Source of the DNA: JBIOJM01 sp044450785
GTDB lineage: Bacteria > Planctomycetota > Planctomycetia > Isosphaerales > Isosphaeraceae
Reading direction: 5' to 3'
DNA: 17,439 nt
Assembly: GCA_044450785.1 (NCBI GenBank)
Contig: JBIOJM010000213.1
Location: 1-17,439, forward strand
This document shows positions 1 to 6,452 of this stretch, piece after piece (the first letter of the stretch is position 1; each line of letters starts with the position of its first letter). The notes below the pieces were generated by a model. That model had not been told where the DNA came from. It saw only the letters and a list, made by a program, of their open reading frames with translations, and ran no database searches. Both the position numbers and the translations under genes were made by a program.

Positions 1-54
1 GACGACGAAGGGGGCGTGGCGCATCGCGTCGCGGACCTGTTGGATCGTTGCCAT
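1..54 (-). CDS. Small protein, N-terminus only (cut by window edge)
   Basis: The first 18 codons read MATIQQVRDAMRHAPFVV and run off the left edge. The start is supported by a TAATG junction: the last base of the upstream gene's stop is the first base of this ATG, as at the other joints of this operon. The pattern of a short amphipathic helix followed by a 'PF' motif resembles small planctomycete hypothetical proteins that begin 'M..EL..A..A.PF.PF'. This is recollection of a style, not a domain call. Its function is unknown. It is the fourth gene of an operon reading from 1041 toward 1. Confidence 0.5.
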   Translation of the reverse strand, partial: MATIQQVRDAMRHAPFVV

Positions 55-437
55 TAGTTGCCCTCCTCTTCCTTTTCGTCCATCCTGACCAGGCTAAGGA
101 CGCCGTTGCCGCCGGCCGCAGCCCGAGCGAGCGCGTCCGCCAACTCGGCATCATATTCGGCCCGCAATTCCTTTTCGGGGAAATCGCTTGTGAGGATATC
201 GCTGTAATCGCCCTCCTTCGCGCCGTAGGTCCATGCCTGAGCGAGCCGATCGCCGCGCCACTCCCTATAGCTGGGGAACGCCGCGCGGATGGCGGCTCGC
301 TCCCGTTCTTCGGGAGTCATCACCTTCTTGCTGCACTCTCCACAAGTCCAAGGCTTGTTCCGGGATCTATAACCGCACTGTTGGGTGGTCTTGCAATAAA
401 GACACCGTCGTCGAGACTGTCCCTTTGCCTGTGCCAT
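54..437 (-). CDS. Small Cys4 zinc-ribbon protein (127 aa), unknown function
   Basis: The N-terminal part carries two CxxC knuckles (C12/C15 in CLYC, C32/C35 in CGEC) 16 residues apart and set among Arg/Lys, as in a zinc ribbon that binds nucleic acid or a protein partner. The rest is charged and helical, with an acidic tail (MDEKEEEGN). The ATG at 437 was chosen over the TTG at 440 because it overlaps the upstream stop (TGATG). The stop in turn overlaps the next start (TAATG), so translation is probably coupled. No enzymatic motif is seen. Near the C-terminus, AAAGGNG is encoded over a copy of the 12-mer TGCCGCCGGCCG (107-118 on the plus strand). Confidence 0.75.
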   Translation of the reverse strand: MAQAKGQSRRRCLYCKTTQQCGYRSRNKPWTCGECSKKVMTPEERERAAIRAAFPSYREWRGDRLAQAWTYGAKEGDYSDILTSDFPEKELRAEYDAELADALARAAAGGNGVLSLVRMDEKEEEGN

Positions 438-850
438 CAAGGACCGCCTTTCTTGGGAACGACCTGGTCAAGCCGTTGAATGAGCTGGTCGAACCGCGTG
501 TCGAGCTTGGCTTCCAGCCGGTCGATTCGGGCTTCAACCTTTTCGATCCGCTTCTCGACCGCGACTTCCAACCTGTCCATTCGCTTTTCGAACTGAACCG
601 CGTTCGACTTCAACTCGGAGATCAAAGCCCCGCCTTGCCACGCCACGGCGAATGCGCCGCCACCTAAAAGTAGAACGACGCTGCCCAAGAACGCGAGTAA
701 GCCGGCGCCGATCCGCCACGCAAGCCGCAACTCCGTCTTTACGTCTGACAGACCGGACGATAGTCCCCGGATATCGACCGCTAGTTGGCGATCCGATGCC
801 CACAAGCGCTCCACGTCTCCTGCCAAGTGGTCGATTGTGGCTTCTGCCAT
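437..850 (-). CDS. Membrane-anchored coiled-coil protein (137 aa)
   Basis: There is one hydrophobic segment at about residues 47-71 (from IGAGLLAF to FAVAW), preceded by a 46-residue amphipathic N-terminal region. It is followed by a long charged coiled coil (about 79-131) with regular heptads such as KRIEKVEARIDRLEAKLD. This is the form of a single-pass membrane protein with a parallel coiled-coil rod, as in many small phage or plasmid proteins of unknown role. No signal-peptide cleavage site or enzyme motif is seen. It lies between the RHH gene upstream and the zinc-ribbon gene downstream, with one-base stop/start overlaps on both sides (TGATG), so it is part of one transcript. The function is unknown. 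Confidence 0.75.
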   Translation of the reverse strand: MAEATIDHLAGDVERLWASDRQLAVDIRGLSSGLSDVKTELRLAWRIGAGLLAFLGSVVLLLGGGAFAVAWQGGALISELKSNAVQFEKRMDRLEVAVEKRIEKVEARIDRLEAKLDTRFDQLIQRLDQVVPKKGGP

Positions 851-1041
851 CAGTCTCTCCCCTCATCGGCCTTAATTCGCTCCAGAACCGCCTGACGAGC
901 ATACGACGCCTTGTTGAGCCCGCGCTCCCGTGCGCAACGCTCAAGCCGTTCGTGGTCCGTCTCTGATAGGTCCAGACGGACCGGCCTTCCCGATCTCTCG
1001 ACTTGCACAGCGTTCACTTTCGTCGCCCTCTTCTTAGTCAT
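850..1041 (-). CDS. Ribbon-helix-helix DNA-binding protein, likely operon autorepressor (63 aa)
   Basis: It has a basic N-terminus (MTKKRATK), then a strand-helix-turn-helix pattern, GRPVRLDLSETDHERLERCA followed by RERGLNKASYARQAVLERI, typical of Arc/MetJ/CopG-type RHH proteins, which bind DNA as dimers through a beta ribbon. The length fits the family. A GGAG Shine-Dalgarno lies about 8 bases before the ATG. It is the first gene of a minus-strand operon whose sigma70-like promoter (1138-1109) has a 19-bp perfect inverted repeat in its spacer. Autorepression is therefore the simplest inference. It could also be the antitoxin of a toxin-antitoxin pair, but the next gene does not look like a known toxin. 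A functional counterpart with little sequence identity is at 8727-8924. Confidence 0.75.
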   Translation of the reverse strand: MTKKRATKVNAVQVERSGRPVRLDLSETDHERLERCARERGLNKASYARQAVLERIKADEGRD

Positions 1042-1108
1042 TGACGGACTCCATGCAGGACTCGGGGAACCTACCCCAGTCTACCACACATGGACCTTTG
1101 GCACCCAC

Positions 1109-1138
1109 ATTGTACGCCTGACTATCAGGCGTGGTCAA
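1109..1138 (-). promoter_or_regulatory. Sigma70-like promoter for the RHH operon
   Basis: Read on the minus strand: TTGACC (1138-1133), an 18-bp spacer, then TACAAT (1114-1109), about 70 bp upstream of the RHH start codon. The spacer is occupied by the inverted repeat at 1114-1132. The boxes are read by eye. Planctomycete promoter consensus is poorly defined, so this is a prediction. Confidence 0.5.
1114..1132. promoter_or_regulatory. 19-bp operator-like inverted repeat
   Basis: Perfect 8-bp arms ACGCCTGA and TCAGGCGT are separated by CTA. The repeat overlaps the -10 box and fills the spacer of the minus-strand promoter. That is where a dimeric repressor such as the RHH protein would block RNA polymerase. 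Binding is inferred from position and symmetry. Confidence 0.6.
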
Positions 1139-1167
1139 CCACTGGTAGAGAAATCGTGGATCGACTG

Positions 1168-1196
1168 TTGACACTGGTATGCCGTTGGTATACAAT
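1168..1196 (+). promoter_or_regulatory. Sigma70-like promoter for the zinc-protein operon
   Basis: TTGACA (1168-1173), a 17-bp spacer and TACAAT (1191-1196) match the consensus closely, about 55-70 bp upstream of the candidate start codons. TGGTAT occurs twice 11 bp apart inside it (1175-1180 and 1186-1191), and CACTGGTA occurs at 1140-1147 and 1172-1179. These phased repeats could be a second operator. The promoter is back to back with the RHH promoter. Confidence 0.6.
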
Positions 1197-1229
1197 CAGA
1201 CTGTTGAGCCGAACGACGGCGCGGCGCGA

Positions 1230-1247
1230 ACCCCCAACCGAGGCCCC
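1230..1247 (+). repeat. 18-bp leader repeat, copy 1
   Basis: ACCCCCAACCGAGGCCCC here is identical to 9786-9803. In both places it lies shortly upstream of a start codon of the duplicated module. It contains the GAGG that could serve as ribosome binding site. It is probably a leftover of the module duplication or a shared translation signal. Confidence 0.6.
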
Positions 1248-1249
1248 CG

Positions 1250-1729
1250 ATGACGACCGAGACGACCATGACGACCTGCAAGAAGTGCAACGCGACCCTG
1301 ACCAACTTCGACGCTCGGTTCTGCCAGGGTTACTGCAAAGCGTGCTATAACGGGACGCCGCTCACCGACGACGAAGACAACGGCATGACGCCGTGCGATG
1401 GCTGCGAGGCCGAGATCACAGACGAGTGGTATGAGGCGAACGACGGCCTTTGCCCGGCGTGTCTCGCCGAAACGTTCGTCTGTCGTGGCTGCGAGGGTCG
1501 CACGCACCGCACCGGCGCTCACAGCGTGGTGAAGACCCATTGCGAGACGTGCGGTGACGAGCTGCTCGAAGAGCGCCGTCAGGCCCGCCACGACAAGGCG
1601 ACGGAAGAGGCCCGTGAGCTGCTCGAAGCGATCATCGAGCTTGACGACCTCGACGCCATCTTCAAGGCGGTAAAGGCCCTCAAGAAACTGCAACCACCAA
1701 CCACCCCCAACCCCGAAGGTGCACCATGA
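1250..1729 (+). CDS. Six-CxxC zinc protein, module copy 1 (159 aa)
   Basis: Six CxxC pairs (CKKC, CKAC, CDGC, CPAC, CRGC, CETC) suggest three treble-clef or ribbon zinc sites. A charged helical C-terminus follows, ending LDDLDAIFKAVKALKKL. The protein at 9322-9783 has the same six pairs, the same central CxxCEAEI and DGLC motifs and a similar tail (DDIDAITAAVAALKAL), so the two are paralogues. Two starts are possible: ATG 1250 after a GAGG, or ATG 1268, which aligns with the start of the paralogue. The downstream gene overlaps by 4 bases (ATGA). No known family was recognised. A role in nucleic-acid or protein binding is inferred from the zinc sites only. Confidence 0.8.
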   Translation: MTTETTMTTCKKCNATLTNFDARFCQGYCKACYNGTPLTDDEDNGMTPCDGCEAEITDEWYEANDGLCPACLAETFVCRGCEGRTHRTGAHSVVKTHCETCGDELLEERRQARHDKATEEARELLEAIIELDDLDAIFKAVKALKKLQPPTTPNPEGAP

Positions 1730-2097
1730 TTCGCGTTAGTGTCTGTTACTCAAACAAGTCTGGCCAGGAGTTCGCGTCGTGCGGGCTCTCGGACATCGAG
1801 ATCGACCACTCGATGCTGGACAACCCCACGGCACTCCGCGACAAGATCGCCGCCACCTATGACCTCTGCGAACAGATGGTCAACGCCCAGCTCGGCGTGA
1901 CCGCCCCGGTTGTCCCCGCCGTCAACCCGGCGGTCGCCCGCGTCAACCAACCCCCGCCGGCCCCGGCCAATCCAGCGCCACCAGCGTCGACAATGACACC
2001 GCCGCCGCCAGTGTCGACACCGCCGGCCGTATCGCCCGCTCCGAACGGACGAACGTACTACGGTGGCCGCGGGCAGGACGGGCCGCCGACGCCATGA
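1726..2097 (+). CDS. VSVCYSN-motif protein with Pro-rich tail, copy 1, shortened (123 aa)
   Basis: The N-terminal domain (about 1-60) starts IRVSVCYSNKSGQEFASC and is followed by a Pro/Ala-rich low-complexity linker (about 66-108) and an RTYYGGRGQDGPPTP end. The copy at 9836-10375 has the same N-terminal block (TVSVCYSNRSGQEFASC), linker and YYGDRR...GRGTDGPPT element, then continues for about 65 further residues that are absent here. Homology stops at about base 2090, at the start of the truncated DUF3987 gene. The start overlaps the zinc-protein stop by 4 bases (ATGA) and the stop overlaps the next ATG the same way. The two conserved cysteines could form a metal or redox site (inference). 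The function is unknown. Confidence 0.75.
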   Translation: MIRVSVCYSNKSGQEFASCGLSDIEIDHSMLDNPTALRDKIAATYDLCEQMVNAQLGVTAPVVPAVNPAVARVNQPPPAPANPAPPASTMTPPPPVSTPPAVSPAPNGRTYYGGRGQDGPPTP

Positions 2098-3293
2098 AGG
2101 ACCATGAGAGCAAGCTCGAGGAGTTTCGGGGCCGCCAGATCGTCGCGGAAGCTAGGAGATCGGCGGCGAGGAAGAAGCTTGAGAGCGAGGCCAAGAAAGG
2201 TGCCTCCGACGATACCCTGGCCGCCCTAGCACGGGAGGCGCTGGCCTCTGATGATTTGATCGCCCCGACAGCGCATCGATACCTGGTCAACGATGCGACC
2301 CTCGAGAAGCTGGGTGAGCTGCTCAAGGAGAACCCCAACGGCCTGACCCAGTTCCGGGATGAGCTGAGCGGGTGGCTCAGGTCGATGGACAGGCAGGGTC
2401 ACGAGTCGGACAAGGGGTTCTACCTGGAAAGCTGGAACGGGAGCGGAAGCTACACCTGGGACCGGATCGGCCGGGGCACGATCTTCATCCCGAACGTATG
2501 CCTGTCTGTCTTCGGCACGATCCAGCCAGGCCCCCTGAGCCGTTATCTCCGCGGGTCGATCAGCGGAGAAGAGGCGGACGGCTTCATTCCTCGTTTCCAG
2601 GTTCTGCTCTACCCGGACATAGTTGAGCGGTACGTCCACGTCGACCGATACCCGAGTGTTGAGGCCAAGAGCGAGGCTTACGCCGTCTTCAAAGCCATCA
2701 ATCAACTGGACCCGGTTTCCCGTGGATGCCAGGTCGACCAGGAGCGGGGCATCCCTTACGTCAACTTCTGCCATGAGGCCCAGGATTACTTTGACGCATG
2801 GTGGATCGGCCTCGAGAACCGCGTGCGGTCCGGGACCCTCTCGAACGTGATGGCGTCGCACCTGTCGAAGTACCGGAGCTTACTTCCCTCGATGGCGGAG
2901 ATCTTCCACCTGATCGACGTCTGCGTCTGGCCAGACCTTCCTCCGGTCAGCCTCCACGCCACAGAGGCGGCGAAGGCATGGTGTGACCTCCTGGAGGCCC
3001 ACGCCAGGCGGATCTACCAGGCTGGCATGGACGGCGACCCGGAAGACGCCATCAAGCTGGGGGACCGGATCAAGGAGTCGCTCCCCAACCCGTTCACCTA
3101 TCGCCAGGTGGCCCAGAAGGGATGGACCAACCTGTCTACCGTCGAGGAGGTCAAGCGAGCCGTCGGCATCCTTGAAGACCGAAGTTGGGTCAAGGTTGTC
3201 GAGGTCGCCACCACGGATCGCGGTGGTCGCCCCTCCGAGCAAGTCTACATCCACCCTCGACTCATGGCCGAAGACGCGGGTTCGAAAATCTGA
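2094..3293 (+). CDS. DUF3987-family protein, N-terminally truncated (399 aa)
   Basis: Motifs typical of the DUF3987 (primase-helicase-like) family are clear: a coiled segment AEARRSAARKKLESEAKKG, then YLVNDATLEKLGELLKENPN, FRDELSGWLRSMDRQGHESD, FYLESWNGSGSYTWDRIGRG, and SVFGTIQPGPL with a following GFIPRFQVLLYPD. A winged-helix-like C-terminus (about 335-395) ends VYIHPRL. Full-length members are usually much longer and carry a Walker A P-loop just before the coiled segment. No GxxGxGK[ST]-like or GRPG.MK motif is present here, so the ATP-binding part is missing. The start codon overlaps the preceding stop (ATGA). The protein is probably inactive as an ATPase, or must act with a partner. Its stop lies inside a large inverted repeat. 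Confidence 0.8.
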   Translation: MKDHESKLEEFRGRQIVAEARRSAARKKLESEAKKGASDDTLAALAREALASDDLIAPTAHRYLVNDATLEKLGELLKENPNGLTQFRDELSGWLRSMDRQGHESDKGFYLESWNGSGSYTWDRIGRGTIFIPNVCLSVFGTIQPGPLSRYLRGSISGEEADGFIPRFQVLLYPDIVERYVHVDRYPSVEAKSEAYAVFKAINQLDPVSRGCQVDQERGIPYVNFCHEAQDYFDAWWIGLENRVRSGTLSNVMASHLSKYRSLLPSMAEIFHLIDVCVWPDLPPVSLHATEAAKAWCDLLEAHARRIYQAGMDGDPEDAIKLGDRIKESLPNPFTYRQVAQKGWTNLSTVEEVKRAVGILEDRSWVKVVEVATTDRGGRPSEQVYIHPRLMAEDAGSKI

Positions 3294-3403
3294 GGATTCC
3301 TATTACCAGGAGCCTACAAAACCTACAAAACTAAACATCAGTTCATTAAGTGGGGGGGTTTTGTAGGTTTTGTAGGCTCGTCCGAATAGGAATCCTCAGA
3401 TTT
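3286..3403. repeat. Large inverted repeat (two 46-bp arms)
   Basis: The left arm 3286-3331 and right arm 3358-3403 are complementary except for a 5-bp internal mismatch block (3305-3309 against 3380-3384): 19 + 22 perfect pairs, with a 26-bp loop ending in a G run. The inner 22-bp arm contains the short direct repeat CCTACAAAA twice. The left arm covers the last codons and stop of the DUF3987 gene. Read outward past that stop, both arms encode the same peptide element, SEDSY followed by EPTKPTK, on opposite strands. The repeat could be a transcript-end hairpin, a cruciform, or an inverted duplication of a gene end. No U-tract follows it, so a simple intrinsic terminator is not certain. Confidence 0.85.
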
Positions 3404-3458
3404 CACGACCCCTTGGCCGGACCACCAGTGCAAGCAAGCAAGTGGGGAGAAAGGCACT

Positions 3459-3644
3459 ATGAAACGCAAACGGCCCGACATGAAGGCAGTCAAAAAGGGA
3501 GATGCGGCTCGTCCGGATAAGTCGCGTCGGCGCCTCACGTGGGTAATGCCAGGAATGGTGACCTCGGAACAGGTTGATCCCAAAAAGACCGCCCGCGACC
3601 TTGAGCGTCTTTGCGCGCTGGCCAAGAGAGCTTCCAGCGGGTAA
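3459..3644 (+). CDS. Small basic protein (61 aa)
   Basis: There is a strong Shine-Dalgarno (GGAGAAAGG) 6-8 bases before the ATG. The first 27 residues are very basic (MKRKRPDMKAVKKGDAARPDKSRRR), followed by a short helical region (DPKKTARDLERLCALAKRA). No family was recognised. Base use and the ribosome site support a real gene. It heads a plus-strand group with the Cys-rich gene at 3713. Basic character suggests nucleic-acid contact, but this is a weak inference. Confidence 0.55.
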   Translation: MKRKRPDMKAVKKGDAARPDKSRRRLTWVMPGMVTSEQVDPKKTARDLERLCALAKRASSG

Positions 3645-3712
3645 CGGCCGTCGCCCTGGCCCCCGTCCGCCGACTGCCGACCTGACCACCACCGCCGAAA
3701 GGAGTTGCTGAC

Positions 3713-4411
3713 ATGGGTAAGAAACGGAATCCTCCAAAGCGCCTGTTCAAACATCGCCCCGTGTCCCCCTTGCTCCTGGCTGGCATCAAGGCGGTCACGG
3801 AGGGTGATCCCGGGCTCCGTCCAGCGTTGATCGAGGCGGTTGCTGCGATCGATGACGCGCAGTTCTTGGCGGCCGTCGTCCGGATGCCGGCCTTCACCCG
3901 GACGACGCTGCTGCTGGCCTGGCGTGATGCCGTGTACAGCCTCCAGCGCGGCGATCCGTGCGACCTCTGCCGATCGGCCCCGGCGCGGCACATCCGCCTG
4001 CTCGGGGTTGGGACCGGTAACTGCGATTGGCTGGTGACCCCGGGGCCCGGTCGGGAGCAACCCTTTATTGGTTTTCCAACGGTTTGCTCCCACTGCTTCC
4101 GGCTGCCGGCCGCCGAACTGGTCGGCCGCCTGGTGACAGAGCACGGCGACGCCATTCGGCAGATGGCCACGGCGCCGTTTCGGCGGCCGGCGATCCTCGG
4201 GCTTCGGATCGGTGAGGCTGGTGACCTCGGCCGGTGCCCCATGCTCGATTCATGCACGGACTGCAACGAGACCGTGTGGGTCGATGCCGACGAGCGCGAG
4301 CGTATGGCCCCGGAGACGCCCATGGTCCTGTGCCGGGTCTGCGGGTTCAACCGTTTCGAGGCTGGCCAGCTCGAAGCCGTCCCGCTCTTCACACTGGGAG
4401 GCTTGTCGTAA
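3713..4411 (+). CDS. Cys-rich zinc-binding protein (232 aa), unknown function
   Basis: An AAAGGAG Shine-Dalgarno lies 8 bases before the ATG. Residues 15-80 are helical (LLAGIKAVTEGDP...RTTLLLAWRDAVYSL). Four CxxC pairs follow: C83/C86, C125/C128, C181/C184 and C207/C210, enough for two zinc sites, the last two being a clear Cys4 ribbon (CTDC...CRVC). The first pair lies in a DPCDLCRSAPARHIR context, which also resembles HNH-type zinc knuckles, but no HNH catalytic signature follows. The stop overlaps the next ATG (TAATG). It is another member of the zinc-ribbon-rich gene set of this element. Confidence 0.75.
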   Translation: MGKKRNPPKRLFKHRPVSPLLLAGIKAVTEGDPGLRPALIEAVAAIDDAQFLAAVVRMPAFTRTTLLLAWRDAVYSLQRGDPCDLCRSAPARHIRLLGVGTGNCDWLVTPGPGREQPFIGFPTVCSHCFRLPAAELVGRLVTEHGDAIRQMATAPFRRPAILGLRIGEAGDLGRCPMLDSCTDCNETVWVDADERERMAPETPMVLCRVCGFNRFEAGQLEAVPLFTLGGLS

Positions 4412-4653
4412 TGGAGGCAGACAGGGCAAAGCAGATAAGGGCGGTTAATCGCGAATTTGCCGAGGCCCTCGCCCGCCGCGGCGATCGGCCGTGGTTCCCC
4501 CGTGCCGGCTCGACGGCGCGGGAACCTTGTTCCGTCAGCCCGGACCTCCGCGAACGGCGTAGCCTGGCCTGTAGACGCTTCAGAGAGGCACGCAAGGCCC
4601 GCGCCGCCGCCCCTTCCCCGGGGAAGGTCCCGAGGCCTGTGCCGCGGCGGTGA
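4411..4653 (+). CDS. Small Arg-rich protein (80 aa)
   Basis: The ATG at 4411 overlaps the stop of the preceding gene (TAATG), which selects this start. The protein is Arg/Ala-rich with a helical N-terminus (MEADRAKQIRAVNREFAEAL) and a basic C-terminus (FREARKARAAAPSPGK). No domain is recognised. The stop at 4651-4653 again touches an ATG (4653), but that frame closes after five codons. The gene ends 29 bp before the target duplication of the IS element. Confidence 0.55.
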   Translation: MEADRAKQIRAVNREFAEALARRGDRPWFPRAGSTAREPCSVSPDLRERRSLACRRFREARKARAAAPSPGKVPRPVPRR

Positions 4654-4682
4654 TGCAGCCGCCGAGATGAAAACAGCGCCGC

Positions 4683-4694
4683 GGCCTTTCGCCT
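4683..4694. repeat. 12-bp target-site duplication, left copy
   Basis: GGCCTTTCGCCT directly precedes the left end of the IS element and is repeated exactly at 6255-6266 after its right end. A length of 12 bp is within the range known for IS4-family insertions. Confidence 0.9.
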
Positions 4695-4714
4695 TTGTCC
4701 TTACCATCATCTTC
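4695..4714 (+). repeat. IS left terminal inverted repeat
   Basis: TTGTCCTTACCATCATCTTC, identical to the complement of 6235-6254. It is the expected transposase-binding end. Confidence 0.9.
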
Positions 4715-4838
4715 TGGTGATCAAATTGCGCTACCCCGGCCTTTTCCCGGCTTTTCTCGCCTCGCACCTGGTAAAATCGAGCCAAGCCACCCGCTGAAGT
4801 GGGGGGGAGGGATCACGTTTCAACCGCAGGAGCACCGG

Positions 4839-6227
4839 ATGGACACTTTTTTTTCGGATGCCCAGACTTGGGCCATCACGCAATTCGCCACCGCCGATTT
4901 TCATGACGCACGCCGTACGAAACGACTTGTTCTCTTGGCAACGCAGATCGCCGCACATCCGTCCGGGAGTTTTCCTCAGCAAACCGAATCCTGGAATGAT
5001 CTGAGGGCCGCATACAATTTCTTTGATTGTGAGGATGTCACCTTTCAAGCGATCGCCAGTCACCATTGGGAGCTTACCAAGCAGACAGCTGGGGAGCGTC
5101 TCCTGATCATCGCAGACACGACCGAAATCGATTACGGGCCGTGCCGGCAGGTCACGGGCCTTTCGCCGGTTGGTTCGGGTATCGGACAAGGCTTTCACCT
5201 TCACTCGGGTTTGATGGTTTCCGCCGAAGACGACCGGGTTCACGGCTTGGCCGGACAACTGATCTATCATCGTCAACCCATTCGCAAGGGGGAGACGCGG
5301 ACCGAGCGGTTGCAGCGTGACGATCGCGAATCACAGATCTGGGGTAATCTTGTCGTCCAAATGGGATCCCCGCCGTTGGGAACTTCTTGGATTCACGTAG
5401 TTGATCGTGGCGCCGACGACTTTGAGTTTTTCTATCACTGCCAGCAGACGGAAACCGAATGGGTGGCGCGAGCCAAGAACCTGACCCGGATCATTATCAC
5501 GCTGGAGGGCGGGAAAACGCCGCTGAAAGTCTACTTAGGAACCCTGCCGCAGGCTGGATCTTACACGCTCAATCTGCGGGCTCGCCCCGAAGCACCGGCC
5601 CGGACGGCCAAGCTGGTGATCGCCTTCGGGGCCTTACGGATGCCGACGCCAAAACTCAAAAGCGCATTCCTGAAGCGGGTCAAGCCCCCGACGATCCCCA
5701 TGTGGGTGGTCTGGGTGCGCGAGGTAGATGTTCCCGACGGAGTGAAGGCGATCGAGTGGGTGCTTTACACTTCTTTGCCGGTGGAGAGTTTTGAAGATGC
5801 TATGGCGATCGTGGGGTACTACGAGAAGAGGTGGCTAATTGAGGAGTGGCACAAGGTCCTGAAGACAGGCTTTCAAGTGGAACGTCGCCAACTCAAGACT
5901 TGCGATCGTCTCGAGGCCATGATGGGATTGATGTCGGTGGAAGCAGTGCGGTTGTTCCAGTTGAAGGGAATGGCGCGGACAGCTCCCGAGCAGCCTGCGA
6001 CCGAGGTAGTACCGCTCAAATACGTGATGATGCTGAAGGGGGTGCGCAAACTGGCGCCTGAGACAGTATTGACTGCGGGAGGATTTTTTCGGGAGTTGGC
6101 CAAGCTAGGAGGGTTCCTGGGCCGCCGTCACGATGGGGAGCCAGGTTGGATGACGATCTGGCGGGGTTGGGACAAGCTCCAAACCATGATCCGGGGCGCT
6201 GACGCGATCATCGGAATATCTACATGA
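4839..6227 (+). CDS. IS4-family transposase (462 aa)
   Basis: This is a cut-and-paste DDE transposase acting on the 20-bp ends of this element. The N-terminal DNA-binding domain resembles that of Tn5/IS4 transposases (WAITQFATADFHDARRTKRL, then PQQTESWNDLRAAYNFF). Catalytic residues are D93 (ADTTEIDY), D189 (HVVDRGADDF) and E335 in the YREK signature Y328-xx-R331-xxx-E335-(6)-K342. The C-terminal part (GFLGRRHDGEPGWMTIWRGW) is the usual end of this group. The length is normal for IS4-type enzymes. The ATG at 4839 was chosen for its AGGAG 7 bases upstream. The open frame extends back to the IS edge without another good ribosome site. No frameshift is visible, so it is probably active. Confidence 0.95.
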   Translation: MDTFFSDAQTWAITQFATADFHDARRTKRLVLLATQIAAHPSGSFPQQTESWNDLRAAYNFFDCEDVTFQAIASHHWELTKQTAGERLLIIADTTEIDYGPCRQVTGLSPVGSGIGQGFHLHSGLMVSAEDDRVHGLAGQLIYHRQPIRKGETRTERLQRDDRESQIWGNLVVQMGSPPLGTSWIHVVDRGADDFEFFYHCQQTETEWVARAKNLTRIIITLEGGKTPLKVYLGTLPQAGSYTLNLRARPEAPARTAKLVIAFGALRMPTPKLKSAFLKRVKPPTIPMWVVWVREVDVPDGVKAIEWVLYTSLPVESFEDAMAIVGYYEKRWLIEEWHKVLKTGFQVERRQLKTCDRLEAMMGLMSVEAVRLFQLKGMARTAPEQPATEVVPLKYVMMLKGVRKLAPETVLTAGGFFRELAKLGGFLGRRHDGEPGWMTIWRGWDKLQTMIRGADAIIGIST

Positions 6228-6234
6228 GTATGGT

Positions 6235-6254
6235 GAAGATGATGGTAAGGACAA
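6235..6254 (-). repeat. IS right terminal inverted repeat
   Basis: Complement of the left end, 20 of 20 bases. It lies 7 bp after the transposase stop. Confidence 0.9.
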
Positions 6255-6266
6255 GGCCTTTCGCCT
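6255..6266. repeat. 12-bp target-site duplication, right copy
   Basis: GGCCTTTCGCCT, identical to 4683-4694. Confidence 0.9.
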
Positions 6267-6452
6267 CCGGCTAGGGCCGGGCGCATCGACCACGACGGCC
6301 GATGGCCCGAGCATGCCGCCGGCCCCCCTGGCTCGGGAGATCGGTCCGTCTCGGCCGCAGCGGTCGTCGCCGAGCCGGCCGCCGCGATCATCGCCCTGGC
6401 CGCCGTTCAGGCCCCGTCGCCGCCGGCCGGCATGACTGGGGCGCCTAGTTGA
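6267..6452 (+). other. Possible remnant reading frame beside the IS (weak)
   Basis: From 6267 one frame stays open to a TGA at 6450-6452 and reads as an Ala-rich coding-like sequence (AAAVVAEPAAAIIALAAVQA). Removing the IS and one target copy joins it in frame to the ATG at 4653, which overlaps the previous gene's stop (TGATG). However, a TGA at 4668-4670 breaks that frame after five codons. It may be the tail of a decayed gene or just GC-rich noise. Its end overlaps the recombinase stop by a few bases. Confidence 0.2.

Larger units (their letters stand above)
4695..6254 (+). mobile_element. Complete IS4-family insertion sequence (1560 bp)
   Basis: The ends are perfect 20-bp inverted repeats: TTGTCCTTACCATCATCTTC at 4695-4714 and its complement at 6235-6254. 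They are flanked by an exact 12-bp direct repeat (4683-4694 and 6255-6266). One uninterrupted transposase gene fills the inside. Perfect ends, a perfect target duplication and an intact gene point to a recent insertion, after which the flanks have not changed. I cannot name the exact element without a database. Confidence 0.95.

Noticed and set aside
850..1041. Antitoxin of a classical toxin-antitoxin pair
   Set aside because: The adjacent gene is a membrane coiled-coil protein without PIN, RelE, MazF or similar motifs, so the pair cannot be called.
2094..3293. Intact replicative primase-helicase
   Set aside because: The P-loop and primase part are absent. The protein begins just after the place where the Walker A motif normally lies.
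3535..4785. 416-codon minus-strand open frame
   Set aside because: It is Arg/Ser/Pro-rich without motifs, covers three plus-strand genes with good ribosome sites and runs into the IS element.
6315..6441. GC-rich repeats near the recombinase stop as a recombination (res) site
   Set aside because: No paired inverted half-sites with the expected spacing could be found.
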